A DNA stretch of 64,000 bases from Pedococcus aerophilus (GCF_039532215.1 NZ_BAAARN010000001.1:975029-1039028), one strand, 5' to 3'. Positions 28,396 to 38,411 are shown, counted from the first letter of the stretch. The notes: generated by a model from the sequence alone, not told the origin. Translations and numbers: made by a program.

Positions 28396-29340
28396 TCAGG
28401 CCTTGGCGTCGGCGTCGGCCGGAGCCTCGGTCGCCTCGGCGGCGGGAGCCTCGGTGGCCTCGGCGGCAGGTGCCTCGGTCGTCTCGGCAGCAGCAGCCTC
28501 AGGAGCGTCGGCGGCAGCGGTCTCGCCGGCCTCGGGGGCAACCGCGTCAGCGGTCTTGGCGGCGTCGCCACCGAGGAGCTCGCGCTCCCACTCGGCGAGG
28601 GGCTCGTCGGTCGCGACGACACCCTCGGCCTGCTCGCCGGACTTGCCGGAGGAGCGGGACATGAGGCCGTCGGCCACGGCGTCGGCGATGACCCGGGTCA
28701 GCAGCGTGACGGAACGGATCGCGTCGTCGTTGCCGGGGATCTTGTAGTCGACCTCGTCGGGGTCGCAGTTGGTGTCGAGGATCGCGATGACCGGGAGCCC
28801 GAGCTTGCGCGCCTCGTCGACGGCCAGGTGCTCCTTCTTGGTGTCGACGATCCACACGGCCGAGGGGACCTTGGCCATGTTGCGGATGCCACCGAGGGTC
28901 TTCTCGAGCTTGTCGCGCTCCCGCTTGAAGATCAGGAGCTCCTTCTTCGTGAAGCCGGAGGCCGCGACGTTGTCGTAGTCGAGCTCCTCGAGCTCCTTGA
29001 GGCGCGTGAGCCGCTTGGAGATCGTGTTGAAGTTGGTGAGCATGCCACCGAGCCAGCGGTGGTTGACGTACGGCATGCCGACGCGGGTCGCCTGCTCGGC
29101 GATGGGCTCCTGGGCCTGCTTCTTCGTACCGACGAAGAGGATGGAGCCGCCGTGGGCGACGGTCTCGCGGACGAACTCGTACGCGTTGTTGATGTACGTC
29201 AGCGACTGCTGCAGGTCGATGATGTAGATGCCGTTGCGCTCGGTCATGATGAAGCGCTTCATCTTGGGGTTCCAGCGACGGGTCTGGTGCCCGAAGTGGA
29301 CGCCGCTCTCGAGGAGCTGGCGCATGGTAACGACGGCCAT
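28396..29340 (-). CDS. rpsB: 30S ribosomal protein S2
   Basis: The 314-residue S2 has its core in residues 1-240 ([20 protein letters not shown]) and an extra C-terminal tail of about 60 residues rich in Ala, Glu and Pro, which is not part of the S2 fold. ATG at 29340 is preceded by AGGAGA. A 190-base leader separates it from a possible -10 (TACGAT, 29539-29544 on the minus strand). I see nothing else in that leader. Confidence 0.95.
   Translation of the reverse strand: MAVVTMRQLLESGVHFGHQTRRWNPKMKRFIMTERNGIYIIDLQQSLTYINNAYEFVRETVAHGGSILFVGTKKQAQEPIAEQATRVGMPYVNHRWLGGMLTNFNTISKRLTRLKELEELDYDNVAASGFTKKELLIFKRERDKLEKTLGGIRNMAKVPSAVWIVDTKKEHLAVDEARKLGLPVIAILDTNCDPDEVDYKIPGNDDAIRSVTLLTRVIADAVADGLMSRSSGKSGEQAEGVVATDEPLAEWERELLGGDAAKTADAVAPEAGETAAADAPEAAAAETTEAPAAEATEAPAAEATEAPADADAKA
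28421..28492 (-). repeat. three 24-bp imperfect repeats in the rpsB tail
   Basis: Units at 28421-28444, 28445-28468 and 28469-28492 differ at a few positions and encode the repeated EATEAPAA-type stretch at the C-terminus of S2. Confidence 0.85.
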
Positions 29341-29623
29341 GCCGTGTCTCCTATGTGTCGTTGTCAGTTGCGTCGGACCCACCATGGGGGTGTGGCCCTG
29401 CCTGGCGTCTGGCTCGCATCCCACCGGCACCCTGGCCGGACTGCTGTGATGCGCCCCGGGTTCGGAGGAAACCTCGTCACCCGGCGAGAAGACGCGCGAA
29501 TTAGGTCCCCGCGTGCGAGCACACGGTGACCGTCGTCCATCGTACGGGCTGAGCAGGGTGATCGAGAAATCCGCCCGGGTGCTCCCCTGCCCTGCGCGCC
29601 GCCGGGCGTAGGGTGTCCGATTT

Positions 29624-30874
29624 GTGGCCACCGTCCTGTCCCGCATCGGCGAGTGGGTCGCCCCGGCACGGATGGGCGTGCCGTTCCGCTGGAACCTCGC
29701 CTCCTCGTGGGTGGGACAGCTCGGGGACGGCATCGCCGTCGCCGCTGGTCCGCTGCTCGTCGCCTCGCTGACCCGCGACCCGACGCTCATCGCCGCGGCC
29801 GCCATGGTGCAGAACCTGCCGACGCTGCTGCTCGGGCTCTACGCCGGGGCCGTGGCGGACCGGGTCGACCGCAAGCGGCTGGTCCTGGCCGCCAACCTCG
29901 TGCGGGTCCTCGTCCTGGCCCTGCTCGTGGTCACCATCGCCACGGGGAGCGTCTCGATCACCCTCCTGCTCGTGGCGCTGTTCGCCGTGGGCGTCGCCGA
30001 GCTGTTCGCCGACACCGGGTGGCGGGCCGTCCTGCCGATGATCGTGCCCAAGGCGGACCTCGGGATCGGGAACGCCCGGCAGATGTCGGGGTTCCTCGTG
30101 GCGAACCAGTTCATCGGACCGGCCGTCGGGGCGGGGCTGTTCGCGCTCGGCTCCGCGGTGCCCTTCGGGGTCCAGGGCAGCGCGCTCCTGCTGTCGGCGG
30201 CACTGTTCACCAAGGTCCACCTGCCACGCGAGGAGAACCCCGTCCGGCCGGAGCAGCACATCGGCCACGACATCCTCGACGGCCTGCGCTGGATCGCCGG
30301 GAACGCCCCGATCCGCACGCTCACCCTCGTCATCTTCATCTTCAACATCACCTGGGGCGCCCCCTGGGGTGTGCTCGTCTACTGGGCGCAGGAGCGGCTC
30401 GGCGTGGGAGCGGTCGGCTTCGGCCTGCTCACCACCTGCTCGGCCATCGGGGGCGTCATCTCGGTGCTGCTCTACGACCGCCTCGAGGCCCGGATCCCGT
30501 TGGCCCGGCTCATGAAGATCTGCCTGGGCCTGGAGGTGCTCACCCACCTCGCGCTGGCGCTGACCACCGTGCCGTGGGTCGCCATGGCGATCATGGTGCT
30601 CTTCGGCGGCTACGCCTTCGTCTGGGGATCGCTGTCCTCCGCGGTCCGCCAGCGAGCCACGCCGAACGAGTACCAGGGCCGGGTGGGCAGCGTCTACTGG
30701 CTCGGTCTCATCGTCGGGCTGCTCGTCGGGCAGTTCCTCGGTGGGCTCATCGCACGTCAGTTCGGGGCGGCGGCGCCGTTCTGGTTCGCCTTCGTCGGGG
30801 CCGGCGTGACGCTGATCGTGGTGTGGCGACAGCTCGACAACATCGCCCACGCCGACGCCGCCGACGAGGACTGA
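29624..30874 (+). CDS. MFS transporter
   Basis: The 416-residue protein has 10-12 transmembrane segments and the MFS loop motif ADRVDRKRL between helices 2 and 3. It resembles the Enterobactin/EntS-like and macrolide efflux MFS group. The cargo cannot be read from sequence. GTG start at 29624. It stands alone, 283 bases from rpsB on the opposite strand. Confidence 0.85.
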   Translation: MATVLSRIGEWVAPARMGVPFRWNLASSWVGQLGDGIAVAAGPLLVASLTRDPTLIAAAAMVQNLPTLLLGLYAGAVADRVDRKRLVLAANLVRVLVLALLVVTIATGSVSITLLLVALFAVGVAELFADTGWRAVLPMIVPKADLGIGNARQMSGFLVANQFIGPAVGAGLFALGSAVPFGVQGSALLLSAALFTKVHLPREENPVRPEQHIGHDILDGLRWIAGNAPIRTLTLVIFIFNITWGAPWGVLVYWAQERLGVGAVGFGLLTTCSAIGGVISVLLYDRLEARIPLARLMKICLGLEVLTHLALALTTVPWVAMAIMVLFGGYAFVWGSLSSAVRQRATPNEYQGRVGSVYWLGLIVGLLVGQFLGGLIARQFGAAAPFWFAFVGAGVTLIVVWRQLDNIAHADAADED

Positions 30875-30908
30875 CGGCTCGGTCGGGTGCCCCCGGGCGC
30901 CCCCTCGG

Positions 30909-31274
30909 TCAGGTAAGGGCGTCGACGGCGCGCTGGACGACCGGGGCGAGGTGGCCGGCGTAGCGGAGCCGGACCTGCGGGATCTGCCAGTCGTCGCCGG
31001 TCACGAGCTGGCGGCACCGGTACGTCTCGCAGTGGCAGCGGACCAGCAGGTCGGGGTCGGTGGTCGAGGTCGCGTAGTCGATCGTCAGCTCCTCCCCCGG
31101 CTCGACGTCACGGAACGCCACGAGGCCATCCCCCTCGGTCGACCACGCCAGCGTCGGGTCGCACGAGTGGTTGAGCCCGTTGGGGTCGGCCGCGACGACG
31201 TCACCACGCCGCAGCCCGTCGGTCGTGAACCACCCGCGCCCCGCGATCGCGGACACCTGCTGCTCGACGGCCAT
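30909..31274 (-). CDS. small SET-domain methyltransferase-like protein
   Basis: The 121-residue protein has SET landmarks in order: GRGWFTTDGLRRGDVV, NHSC (residues 35-38), the cofactor-closing ELTIDY (62-67) and a post-SET CxCx4C (Cys80, 82, 87). With Cys38 these could bind one zinc, as in eukaryotic post-SET proteins. It is much shorter than usual because the middle SET-I segment is missing. The start at 31274 is preferred over 31334, which would overlap the divergent aminotransferase. The substrate is unknown. Confidence 0.75.
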   Translation of the reverse strand: MAVEQQVSAIAGRGWFTTDGLRRGDVVAADPNGLNHSCDPTLAWSTEGDGLVAFRDVEPGEELTIDYATSTTDPDLLVRCHCETYRCRQLVTGDDWQIPQVRLRYAGHLAPVVQRAVDALT

Positions 31275-31332
31275 GGCCGCACAGTACGCGCGGTGCGCTG
31301 CGAACCCGGCGCAGGCGGCATACGGTCGGCGC

Positions 31333-32493
31333 ATGGCCTACCCGCTCGTCGCCCGCATGCACGGATTCGGCACCACGATCTTCGCCGAGATGACCGGGCT
31401 CGCCACCGAGCACGGTGCCGTCAACCTCGGCCAGGGCTTCCCCGACACCGACGGACCGCAGGAGATGCTGGACGCGGCCAAGGCCGCCATCGACGGCGGT
31501 CGCAACCAGTACCCGCCCGGCCCCGGGGTCCCCGAGCTGCTCGAGGCGGTGGCCGCGCACCAGTCGCGCTTCTACGGGATCGACCTCGACCCGCGGTCGG
31601 AGGTCCTGGTCACCGTGGGTGCGACCGAGGCCATCGCGGCGACGATCCTGGCGTTGTGCGAGGCGGGCGACGAGGTGGTCACCTTCGAGCCCTACTACGA
31701 CTCGTATGCCGCCTCGATCGCCCTCGCGGGCGCGGTGCGCCGGACGTCGGTGCTCCGGTTCCCCGACTTCGCCGTCGACGAGGAGTCGCTGCGCGCCGCG
31801 TTCTCGTCGCGGACGCGGCTGGTCCTGCTCAACACGCCGCACAACCCGACCGGCAAGGTGTTCACGCGCGACGAGCTGGAGCTCATCTGTTCCCTCGCAA
31901 GGGAGTTCGACGCCTGGGTCGTGACCGACGAGGTCTACGAGCACCTGGTCTTCGGCGACGCGGAGCACGTGCCGGTCGCGACGCTCCCCGGGATGCGCGA
32001 GCGCACGCTGACGATCTCCTCCGCCGGCAAGACCTTCTCCGCGACCGGGTGGAAGGTCGGCTGGGTGTCCGGGCCCGCGGAGGCCGTGGCCGCGGTGCGG
32101 ACGGTCAAGCAGTTCCTCACCTTCGTCGGCTCTGGCCCCTTCCAGCCCGCCGCGGCCGTGGCCCTGGGCCTCGGCGACGAGGTGTATGCGTCCCTGTCCA
32201 CGTCGTTGGAGGCCAAGCGCGACCTGCTCGTGGCGGGGCTCCAAGGTGCCGGTCTCGAGGTCTCGGTGCCGGACGGGACCTATTTCGTCGTCGCGGATGC
32301 AGCCCCGCTCGGCGCCACCGATGCCCTGGAGTTCTGCCGGTCGCTGCCCCTGCGCGCCGGCGTGGTCGGGGTGCCCGTGTCGGTGTTCCACGACGACGTC
32401 GCGGCAGCGCGGACGTTGGTGCGGTTCGCGTTCTGCAAGCGCGACGAGGTGCTGCACGAGGCCGTCCGACGCCTCGGGGCCCTGCGCACCTGA
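31333..32493 (+). CDS. class I/II aminotransferase
   Basis: The 386-residue fold-type I PLP enzyme has the cofactor lysine in SSAGKTFSATGWKVGW and the NTPHNPTGKVF site. It resembles kynurenine-oxoglutarate / methionine aminotransferases and DapC-type succinyl-diaminopimelate transaminases. Lysine or cysteine genes are not near, so I do not pick one substrate. ATG start at 31333. Confidence 0.85.
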   Translation: MAYPLVARMHGFGTTIFAEMTGLATEHGAVNLGQGFPDTDGPQEMLDAAKAAIDGGRNQYPPGPGVPELLEAVAAHQSRFYGIDLDPRSEVLVTVGATEAIAATILALCEAGDEVVTFEPYYDSYAASIALAGAVRRTSVLRFPDFAVDEESLRAAFSSRTRLVLLNTPHNPTGKVFTRDELELICSLAREFDAWVVTDEVYEHLVFGDAEHVPVATLPGMRERTLTISSAGKTFSATGWKVGWVSGPAEAVAAVRTVKQFLTFVGSGPFQPAAAVALGLGDEVYASLSTSLEAKRDLLVAGLQGAGLEVSVPDGTYFVVADAAPLGATDALEFCRSLPLRAGVVGVPVSVFHDDVAAARTLVRFAFCKRDEVLHEAVRRLGALRT

Positions 32494-32602
32494 CACGGGC
32501 GTCCGCCTCGGCCGTCCACAACCCGGCGCCGGCGGGGGGGCGGTCCACAGGTGGAGCCGGAGCCGCTGGCAGTCCCGTCGGGCGGGGACGACCGTCGAGG
32601 GC

Positions 32603-33259
32603 ATGCGATCACTCGTGCCAGCCCTGCTGCCGGCCGCGGCCACGGTCCTGGCCGTCACCACCGTGTCGGTCGTCGCCCTGCCCACCGGCGTCGCCCGGGA
32701 TGGCGGGTCCACAACACCGGTGGCGGCTTCTCTCGCACCCCCTGCGCCCGCTGCTACCGCCGTATCCGCCCCGACCCTCCACCGGTCCGGCCGCCCACCC
32801 CTCGAGCGCAGCACCGGACCGCGGACGGCGGTGCCGGCGGCGGCTCCGCGCGGACGCTGGGCCTGGCCGCTCGCGCCGCGGCCGGCGGTCACCCGCCCCT
32901 TCATCAGGCCGACCTCGACCTGGGGCGCCGGTCACCGAGGGGTCGACCTGGCCGCTGCGCCGAGCAGCGAGGTGCGCGCGGTCGAGGCAGGCGTGGTCAG
33001 CCACGTCGGGGTGGTGGCGGGACGCGGGACCGTGACGGTGCTGCACCGCTCGGGCCTGCGCTCGACCTACGAACCCGTCGACGCCGTGGTCGAGGTCGGG
33101 CAGGTGGTGACGCAGGGGCAGCGGCTGGGGACGCTGGCGCAGGGCGGGCACTGCGCACCCGCGGCCTGCCTGCACCTGGGCGCTCTCAGAGGGGCCACGT
33201 ACCTCGACCCGCTGACGCTGCTCGGGTCCGTCCGGGTACGACTGCTGCCGATGCCCTGA
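32603..33259 (+). CDS. secreted M23-type peptidase-like protein
   Basis: The 218-residue protein has an N-terminal signal-like helix and a C-terminal M23 domain with HRGVDL (His and Asp zinc ligands). The usual HxH becomes CLH, with a cysteine where the first histidine should be. Such CLH forms occur in other actinobacterial M23 proteins. It may be a cell wall hydrolase or a non-enzymatic binder. The upstream 109 bases hold no gene. Confidence 0.75.
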   Translation: MRSLVPALLPAAATVLAVTTVSVVALPTGVARDGGSTTPVAASLAPPAPAATAVSAPTLHRSGRPPLERSTGPRTAVPAAAPRGRWAWPLAPRPAVTRPFIRPTSTWGAGHRGVDLAAAPSSEVRAVEAGVVSHVGVVAGRGTVTVLHRSGLRSTYEPVDAVVEVGQVVTQGQRLGTLAQGGHCAPAACLHLGALRGATYLDPLTLLGSVRVRLLPMP

Positions 33260-33350
33260 GGCGCCGGATGCTCCACCGGCCTCCGGGCTCCGCGCGGGCT
33301 CCGATGTTCCGCAGGCGTGTCACGCCCTCGGGACAGGCGTCGCTCAGGGG

Positions 33351-34190
33351 TCAGGCGCCGCTGGGGTACGGCCAGGGCTTGCAGCCGCCGAGGCTCAGCG
33401 TCTGCTGGACCATGACCGGCGCACGCTCACCCGGCGCCGGGCAGGAGCGGTGCTGGTGGCCGAGGCCGTGCCCGACCTCGTGGTTGACCTGGTACTCGCG
33501 GTAGCGGGCGACGTCGGCGCCGTAGCTGTCGTCGCCGAGGACCCAGCGACGCAGGTTCAGGACGGAGCGCTCGCCGTTCCAGCAGGACACCTGCGACAGG
33601 GTGCGCATCGGGGCGCACAGCTTGTCGGTGAGGCCGGGACTCGCGAGGGTCACCCGGATGTCGACCTGGGCGCCACGCTCCTCCTCGGCCGGTGTCACGT
33701 TGACGAAGCGGATGCCGTCGATCTTCTGCCAGCCGCGGCTGTCGAGCAGGACGGACTGGACCGTCGAGGCGACCGCAGCCGGGTCGACGCCCAGGCCGCC
33801 CTCGATCTCCACGGTGTAGCGGACCGTGCGGCCGGAGGTGGCTGCCTTGACCTCGGGCACCGCGACGACGGTGATCTTGCCGTTGCCGTTCTGCGGCACG
33901 GACTTCGCGTCGGGAGCGGTGGTCTCCGTCGTCGGCGACCCGTCCTCGGCGTTCGTGGCGCTGCTGGTGGCCGACGGCTTGGCAGCGGGGCTGGTCGCGC
34001 TCGAGCCCTGGGCGGCTGCCGGCACCGCACGCACCGGGTCGCCGTCGTCCTTGGTCACCTGCCGGTAGCCGATGCTGCCCAGCAGGACGAGGGCGGTCGC
34101 CACGGCGACGGTACGCCGCAGCCGCACCTGCCGGCTGACGCGCTGACGGTGGCTGGAGGGCCGCTGGGCGGCCTGGCCGGGAGTGCTCAC
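33351..34190 (-). CDS. membrane-anchored DUF3152 protein with metzincin motif
   Basis: The 279-residue protein has one N-terminal membrane helix (residues 26-41), a Ser/Thr/Ala-rich linker and a C-terminal DUF3152 domain. That domain holds a full HExxHxxGxxH zinc motif (His237, Glu238, His241, Gly244, His247) and a methionine 13 residues later (Met260) that could form a Met-turn. It is probably an outward-facing zinc protease or a relic of one. GTG start. Confidence 0.8.
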   Translation of the reverse strand: MSTPGQAAQRPSSHRQRVSRQVRLRRTVAVATALVLLGSIGYRQVTKDDGDPVRAVPAAAQGSSATSPAAKPSATSSATNAEDGSPTTETTAPDAKSVPQNGNGKITVVAVPEVKAATSGRTVRYTVEIEGGLGVDPAAVASTVQSVLLDSRGWQKIDGIRFVNVTPAEEERGAQVDIRVTLASPGLTDKLCAPMRTLSQVSCWNGERSVLNLRRWVLGDDSYGADVARYREYQVNHEVGHGLGHQHRSCPAPGERAPVMVQQTLSLGGCKPWPYPSGA

Positions 34191-34346
34191 GTGCTCGGTC
34201 CGGACCTCTCCTCGGGGATCGGCTGGCGGGTCGTCGCTCGCTGCGACGGCTGGTCGTGACGGTTCCCCATTGTCCCCGAGATGACCGCTGAGCGTGGGAC
34301 GGCACGCCAGTCAGGGCCGAAGTGCTGAGACGGGGTGGTCGGCTGC

Positions 34347-35300
34347 TCAGGCACGCGGGTGGGCCTGACGGTAGGACTGCTTGAGCCGGTCCACCGAGAC
34401 GTGGGTGTAGATCTGGGTCGTCGCCAGCGACGCGTGCCCGAGCAGCTCCTGCACCAGGCGCAGGTCCGCACCGCCCTCGAGCAGGTGGGTCGCGGCGCTG
34501 TGGCGCAGTCCGTGCGGGCCGATGTCCGGGGCGTCGGGGACGTGCGCGAGCAGGGAGTGCAGGGAGGACCGGATCTGACGCGCGTCCGCGCGACGTCCCC
34601 GACGGCCGAGGAACAGCGCCGGACCGCTGTCCGCCCCGACGACCTGGGGACGGCCGAGCTGGAGCCAGGCCTGCACCGCCTCGCGGGCGGGGATGCCGAA
34701 CGGCACGGTCCGCTCCTTGCCCCCCTTGCCCATGACCCGCACGACCCCGCGGTCGAGGTCGAGGTCATCGATGTCGAGGGCGGTGAGCTCCCCCACGCGG
34801 ATCCCGCTGGCATACAACAGCTCGAGGGCAGCCCGGTCCCGCAGGTGCAGTGCGTCCTGGTCGTCGCTCGCCACCGCGGCCACGTCGAGCAGGGCCGAGG
34901 CGTCGGACTGGCGCAGCACCTCCGGGAGGTGCCCGCCGCGCTTGGGGGCCGCGAGGCGCAGGGACGGGTCGAGGTCGATCCTGCCCGTGCGGGTCGCCCA
35001 GCCCAGGAAGGTCCGCGCGGCGGCCGACCGGCGGGCGATGGTCGCCTTCGCCGCACCGTCCTGGGCGAGCGCAGCAAGCCAGGCGCGCAGGTCGCGCAGC
35101 GTGACTCCGGCCAGGTCGTCGACGCCGGTCGTGGCGAGGAAGCCGACGAGGCTGCGGACGTCACCGAGGTAGGCGCGCACCGTGTGCTCCGAGCGACCTC
35201 GCTCGCTGCGCAGGTGCCGCTCGAAAGCGAAGAGCACCTCGTTCCAGCCGACGGGCAGCGTGATGCCGTGCGGCTGCTCCACGCCGGCGGTCGGGTCCAC
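34347..35300 (-). CDS. xerC: tyrosine recombinase XerC
   Basis: The 317-residue integrase-family protein has an N-terminal SAM-like core-binding domain and the catalytic set Arg168, Lys192, His263, Arg266, His289 and Tyr298. It resolves chromosome dimers at dif with XerD. GTG 35300 is chosen as a family-length start. It lies next to dprA, as in many actinobacteria. No integrated element is seen beside it. Confidence 0.9.
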   Translation of the reverse strand: MDPTAGVEQPHGITLPVGWNEVLFAFERHLRSERGRSEHTVRAYLGDVRSLVGFLATTGVDDLAGVTLRDLRAWLAALAQDGAAKATIARRSAAARTFLGWATRTGRIDLDPSLRLAAPKRGGHLPEVLRQSDASALLDVAAVASDDQDALHLRDRAALELLYASGIRVGELTALDIDDLDLDRGVVRVMGKGGKERTVPFGIPAREAVQAWLQLGRPQVVGADSGPALFLGRRGRRADARQIRSSLHSLLAHVPDAPDIGPHGLRHSAATHLLEGGADLRLVQELLGHASLATTQIYTHVSVDRLKQSYRQAHPRA

Positions 35301-35347
35301 GCCGCCACCGTCGCAAAGCCCCGGCCCCCGCACAAGCCGCCACCCCG

Positions 35348-36493
35348 TCAGGTGGCTGAGCGCTGGGACGCGGGCCGGTCAGAGGGCCGTCGACGGACCC
35401 GGCGGTACCCGTCCCCGTCCTGGACGACGAGGTCGTTGACGCCGAGCACCCCCAGCGCCCCCATGACGTCGCGCAGACTGGCACCGCACTGCTTGGCCAG
35501 GGCGCCCACCGAGGTGGCCGACTGCACCCGCAGGGCGCTGAGGACCGCCCGGTGGATCGGCTCGAGGTCGTCCTCCGGGAGGACGCCTCCCCGCTTGACC
35601 GGCGCCAGCTCCCCGATCGGCCCCACGGCCTCGACCACCTCGGCGGCATCGGTGACGAGCTGAGCCCCTTCGCGGATCAGCAGGTGGCACCCGGCCGAGA
35701 CCGCAGAGGAGACGGGGCCGGGCACCGCGCACACCACCCGGAGGTGGTCGGCTGCGGTCCTGGCGGTGTTGCGTGACCCGGACCGCAGTCCGGCCTCGAC
35801 GACGACGGTCCCCCGGCTCATCGTGGCGATCATCCGGTTGCGGCTCAGGAACCGCCACCGGGTCGGGGACGACCCGGGCGGCACCTCGCTGAGGACGGCC
35901 CCGCTCTCCGCGACCCGGGCGAGCAGTCCCGCGTGACCCGCAGGGTAGGGACGGTCCACACCCCCGGCGACGACCGCGATCGTGCGGCCGTCCACCGCGA
36001 GCGCGCCCTCGTGGGCGGCTCCGTCGATGCCGTACGCCGCCCCGGACACGATCGTGTAGCCACGTTCGGCCAGACCTGCAGCCAGCTCCTTCGCCTGGTG
36101 CAGGCCGTAGCCGGAGGCGGCCCTGGCCCCCACGACCCCGACGCTGCGCTCGCACGCCTCGGCCAGGTGCAGCGGTCCGCGCACCCACAGGCAGAACGGC
36201 GGGTTGGTGAGCACGTCCAACCCCGGTGGCCACTCGTCGTCGTCCGGCACCACGAGGCGGGCCCCGAGGGATGCGGCGATCCGCACGTCGCGCTCGACGT
36301 CGAGGTCAGCCAGCCGCGGCGCGACCTGCTGGCCCAGGGAGCTGGCGGGGTCGATCCCGTGCAGCGCCGCCTCGGCACCGACTGCGGCGACGAGCCGGGC
36401 GGACTCGGGGTCGCCGGGCTCGACGAGCCGGGCCCAGGCCAACCGGGCTGCGCGATCACCGCGCGGCACGCGGTCTGCACCCACCAGGCTCAT
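35348..36493 (-). CDS. dprA: DNA-protecting protein DprA
   Basis: The 381-residue protein has the Rossmann-like DprA core with GARAASGYGLHQAKEL, VSGAAYGIDGAAHEGAL and NRMIATMSRGTVVVEAG, and a C-terminal winged-helix domain (residues 310-365). It loads RecA on incoming single-stranded DNA. The start overlaps the comM stop by four bases. Confidence 0.93.
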   Translation of the reverse strand: MSLVGADRVPRGDRAARLAWARLVEPGDPESARLVAAVGAEAALHGIDPASSLGQQVAPRLADLDVERDVRIAASLGARLVVPDDDEWPPGLDVLTNPPFCLWVRGPLHLAEACERSVGVVGARAASGYGLHQAKELAAGLAERGYTIVSGAAYGIDGAAHEGALAVDGRTIAVVAGGVDRPYPAGHAGLLARVAESGAVLSEVPPGSSPTRWRFLSRNRMIATMSRGTVVVEAGLRSGSRNTARTAADHLRVVCAVPGPVSSAVSAGCHLLIREGAQLVTDAAEVVEAVGPIGELAPVKRGGVLPEDDLEPIHRAVLSALRVQSATSVGALAKQCGASLRDVMGALGVLGVNDLVVQDGDGYRRVRRRPSDRPASQRSAT

Positions 36494-38028
36494 GCCGCCA
36501 CCGGGCCTTGGTTGCGCAGCGTCAGGGCGGTGCCCAGGTCGTCTCGGGCCGGGCTGGTGCGCCCACCGAGGTCGGCGACCGTCCAGCCCAGGCGCAGAAC
36601 CCGGTCGTAGCCGCGCAGCGTCAGCTGCCCCCGGTCGAGAGCGCGGTCCAGGTCGGTGGTCACCGAGCGGGGCAGTCGCCGCGGTCCGCGTCGCAGGAAT
36701 GCTCCGGGGATCTGGCTGTTGAGCCGCCAGCTGGTGTCGCGCCACCGATCGGCCTGCACCTCTCGGGCCAGCGCGACCCGGGACGCCACCACTGCGCTGG
36801 ACTCCCCCGGCTCGGCACCGAGCGACGACAGCGTGACGGCCGGGACCTGCACCTGGAGGTCGACCCGGTCCAGCAGCGGACCGGAGAGCTTGGCGACGTA
36901 GGCGCGCTTGGCCATCGGGGTGCAGGTGCACCCGATGCCCTTGCCGTGACCCAGCCCGCACGGGCAGGGGTTGGCTGCCATGACGAGCTGGAAGCGCGCC
37001 GGGAACCGCACCGCGGTGCGGGCCCGCGACACCACGACGTGCCCGGACTCCAACGGCTGCCGCAGCGCCTGCAGCGCCCCGGTGCGGAACTCTGGTGCTT
37101 CGTCGAGGAACAGGACCCCGTGGTGGGCCTGGGAGATCGCTCCGGGACGGACGGCACCGCTGCCTCCACCGATGATCGCTGCCTGCGTCGCACTGTGGTG
37201 CGGCGCGATGAACGGCGGCACGAACTCCACCCCGACCTCGGAGGCACTCAGCCCCAGCAGCGACTTCACGGCGAGGACGTCGATGGACTGCTCCCGGGTC
37301 AGCCGCGGCAGGATCGAGACCAGCCGCTCGGCCAGCATCGTCTTCCCCGATCCCGGTGGCCCGAGCAGGAACAGGTGGTGACCCCCGGCCGCAGCCAGCT
37401 CGAGCGCCGCCCGAGCCTCGGGTTGTCCCGCCACCTCCGCGAGGTCGGTCGTCGGCCCCGGAAGGGCCGCCGGGGTCGGCGCTGAAGCGGGCACCCCGAT
37501 CGACAACCGGTCGCCACCGTCGGTGTAGACCGCGACGAGGTCCTTGAGATGGGCGACCGCGTGCACCTCGATGTCCGGGACCAGCCTCGCCTCGGCGGCG
37601 TTCTCGATCGGCACGACGACGTCACGGCATCCCTCGCGCGCGGCGGCGAGCACCGCCGGGAGCACCCCGCGCACCGGACGGATGGTCCCGTCGAGGCCGA
37701 GCTCGCCGAGGTGGACCACGTCGGCGATCCGGGACGCCGGCAGGACGCTCACGGCTGCCAGCACAGCCAGAGCGATGGGCAGGTCGAAGCCGCTGCCGTT
37801 CTTGGGGATCGAGGCCGGCGAGAGGTTGACGGTGAGCCGGTCCTGGGTGAGGAGCCGACCGATGCTGGCGCAGGCCGCACGCACGCGGTTGGGTGACTGG
37901 GCGCACGCGGTGTCGGGCAGTCCGCCGAGCATCAGGGCCGGCAGCCCACCGGACAGGTGTGCCTCGACGTCCACGACCGTCCCGACGAGTCCCTCGAGGG
38001 TCACCGACCTCGTGCGGCCGAACGTCAT
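36490..38028 (-). CDS. comM: YifB/ComM-type Mg-chelatase-like AAA+ ATPase
   Basis: The 512-residue protein has an N-terminal Lon-like ChlI fold (residues 20-170), Walker A LLGPPGSGKT (221-230), Walker B VLFLDEAPEF and the CPCG...CTCT zinc-like segment (near residue 350). It is the hexameric helicase that helps branch migration in transformation. It is in the yraN-comM-dprA operon, all with four-base overlaps. Confidence 0.93.
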   Translation of the reverse strand: MTFGRTRSVTLEGLVGTVVDVEAHLSGGLPALMLGGLPDTACAQSPNRVRAACASIGRLLTQDRLTVNLSPASIPKNGSGFDLPIALAVLAAVSVLPASRIADVVHLGELGLDGTIRPVRGVLPAVLAAAREGCRDVVVPIENAAEARLVPDIEVHAVAHLKDLVAVYTDGGDRLSIGVPASAPTPAALPGPTTDLAEVAGQPEARAALELAAAGGHHLFLLGPPGSGKTMLAERLVSILPRLTREQSIDVLAVKSLLGLSASEVGVEFVPPFIAPHHSATQAAIIGGGSGAVRPGAISQAHHGVLFLDEAPEFRTGALQALRQPLESGHVVVSRARTAVRFPARFQLVMAANPCPCGLGHGKGIGCTCTPMAKRAYVAKLSGPLLDRVDLQVQVPAVTLSSLGAEPGESSAVVASRVALAREVQADRWRDTSWRLNSQIPGAFLRRGPRRLPRSVTTDLDRALDRGQLTLRGYDRVLRLGWTVADLGGRTSPARDDLGTALTLRNQGPVAA

Positions 38029-38411
38029 GACCCCACCCCCACCAGGTGCCGCAGCTGGGCCGGTCCGTGCCGGGGGCGCAGGATGCCGATGACGTCGATC
38101 CGCACCCGCGCCGCCCGCTCGTCATGGGACTGCAACCAGGCGGCGGCGAGGCGGCGCAGCCGAGCAGCCTTGCGGTGGTCCACCGCCTCAATGGCTCCCC
38201 CGAAGCGCTCGGTCGTCCTGGTCTTGACCTCGCAGAAGACCAAGCAGTCGCCGTCCCGCGCCACGACGTCGATCTCACCGTGCGCGCACCGCCAGTTGCG
38301 GTCCAGGACCGACCACCCGCGATCGGTGAGGTAGCGGACCGCGAGCTGCTCGCCATACCTCCCGAGGAGGCGGCGTGGATCCGGGGCCGGCGCTGCCGTG
38401 GTCTCTGTCAT
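38025..38411 (-). CDS. YraN/UPF0102-family nuclease-like protein
   Basis: The 128-residue protein has the restriction-endonuclease-like motif GEIDVVARDGDCLVFCEVKTR (as in Holliday-junction-resolvase-like folds), with the family length. It precedes comM in a 4-bp overlap. Its activity is unproven. Confidence 0.88.
   Translation of the reverse strand: MTETTAAPAPDPRRLLGRYGEQLAVRYLTDRGWSVLDRNWRCAHGEIDVVARDGDCLVFCEVKTRTTERFGGAIEAVDHRKAARLRRLAAAWLQSHDERAARVRIDVIGILRPRHGPAQLRHLVGVGS

Noticed and set aside
29501-30850. 449-residue minus-strand frame opposite the MFS gene
   Set aside because: Antisense shadow; no domain, and composition is biased to Gly/Arg/Asp.
31275-31334. Longer SET protein starting at 31334
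   Set aside because: It would overlap the start of the divergent aminotransferase and adds 20 residues without SET similarity.
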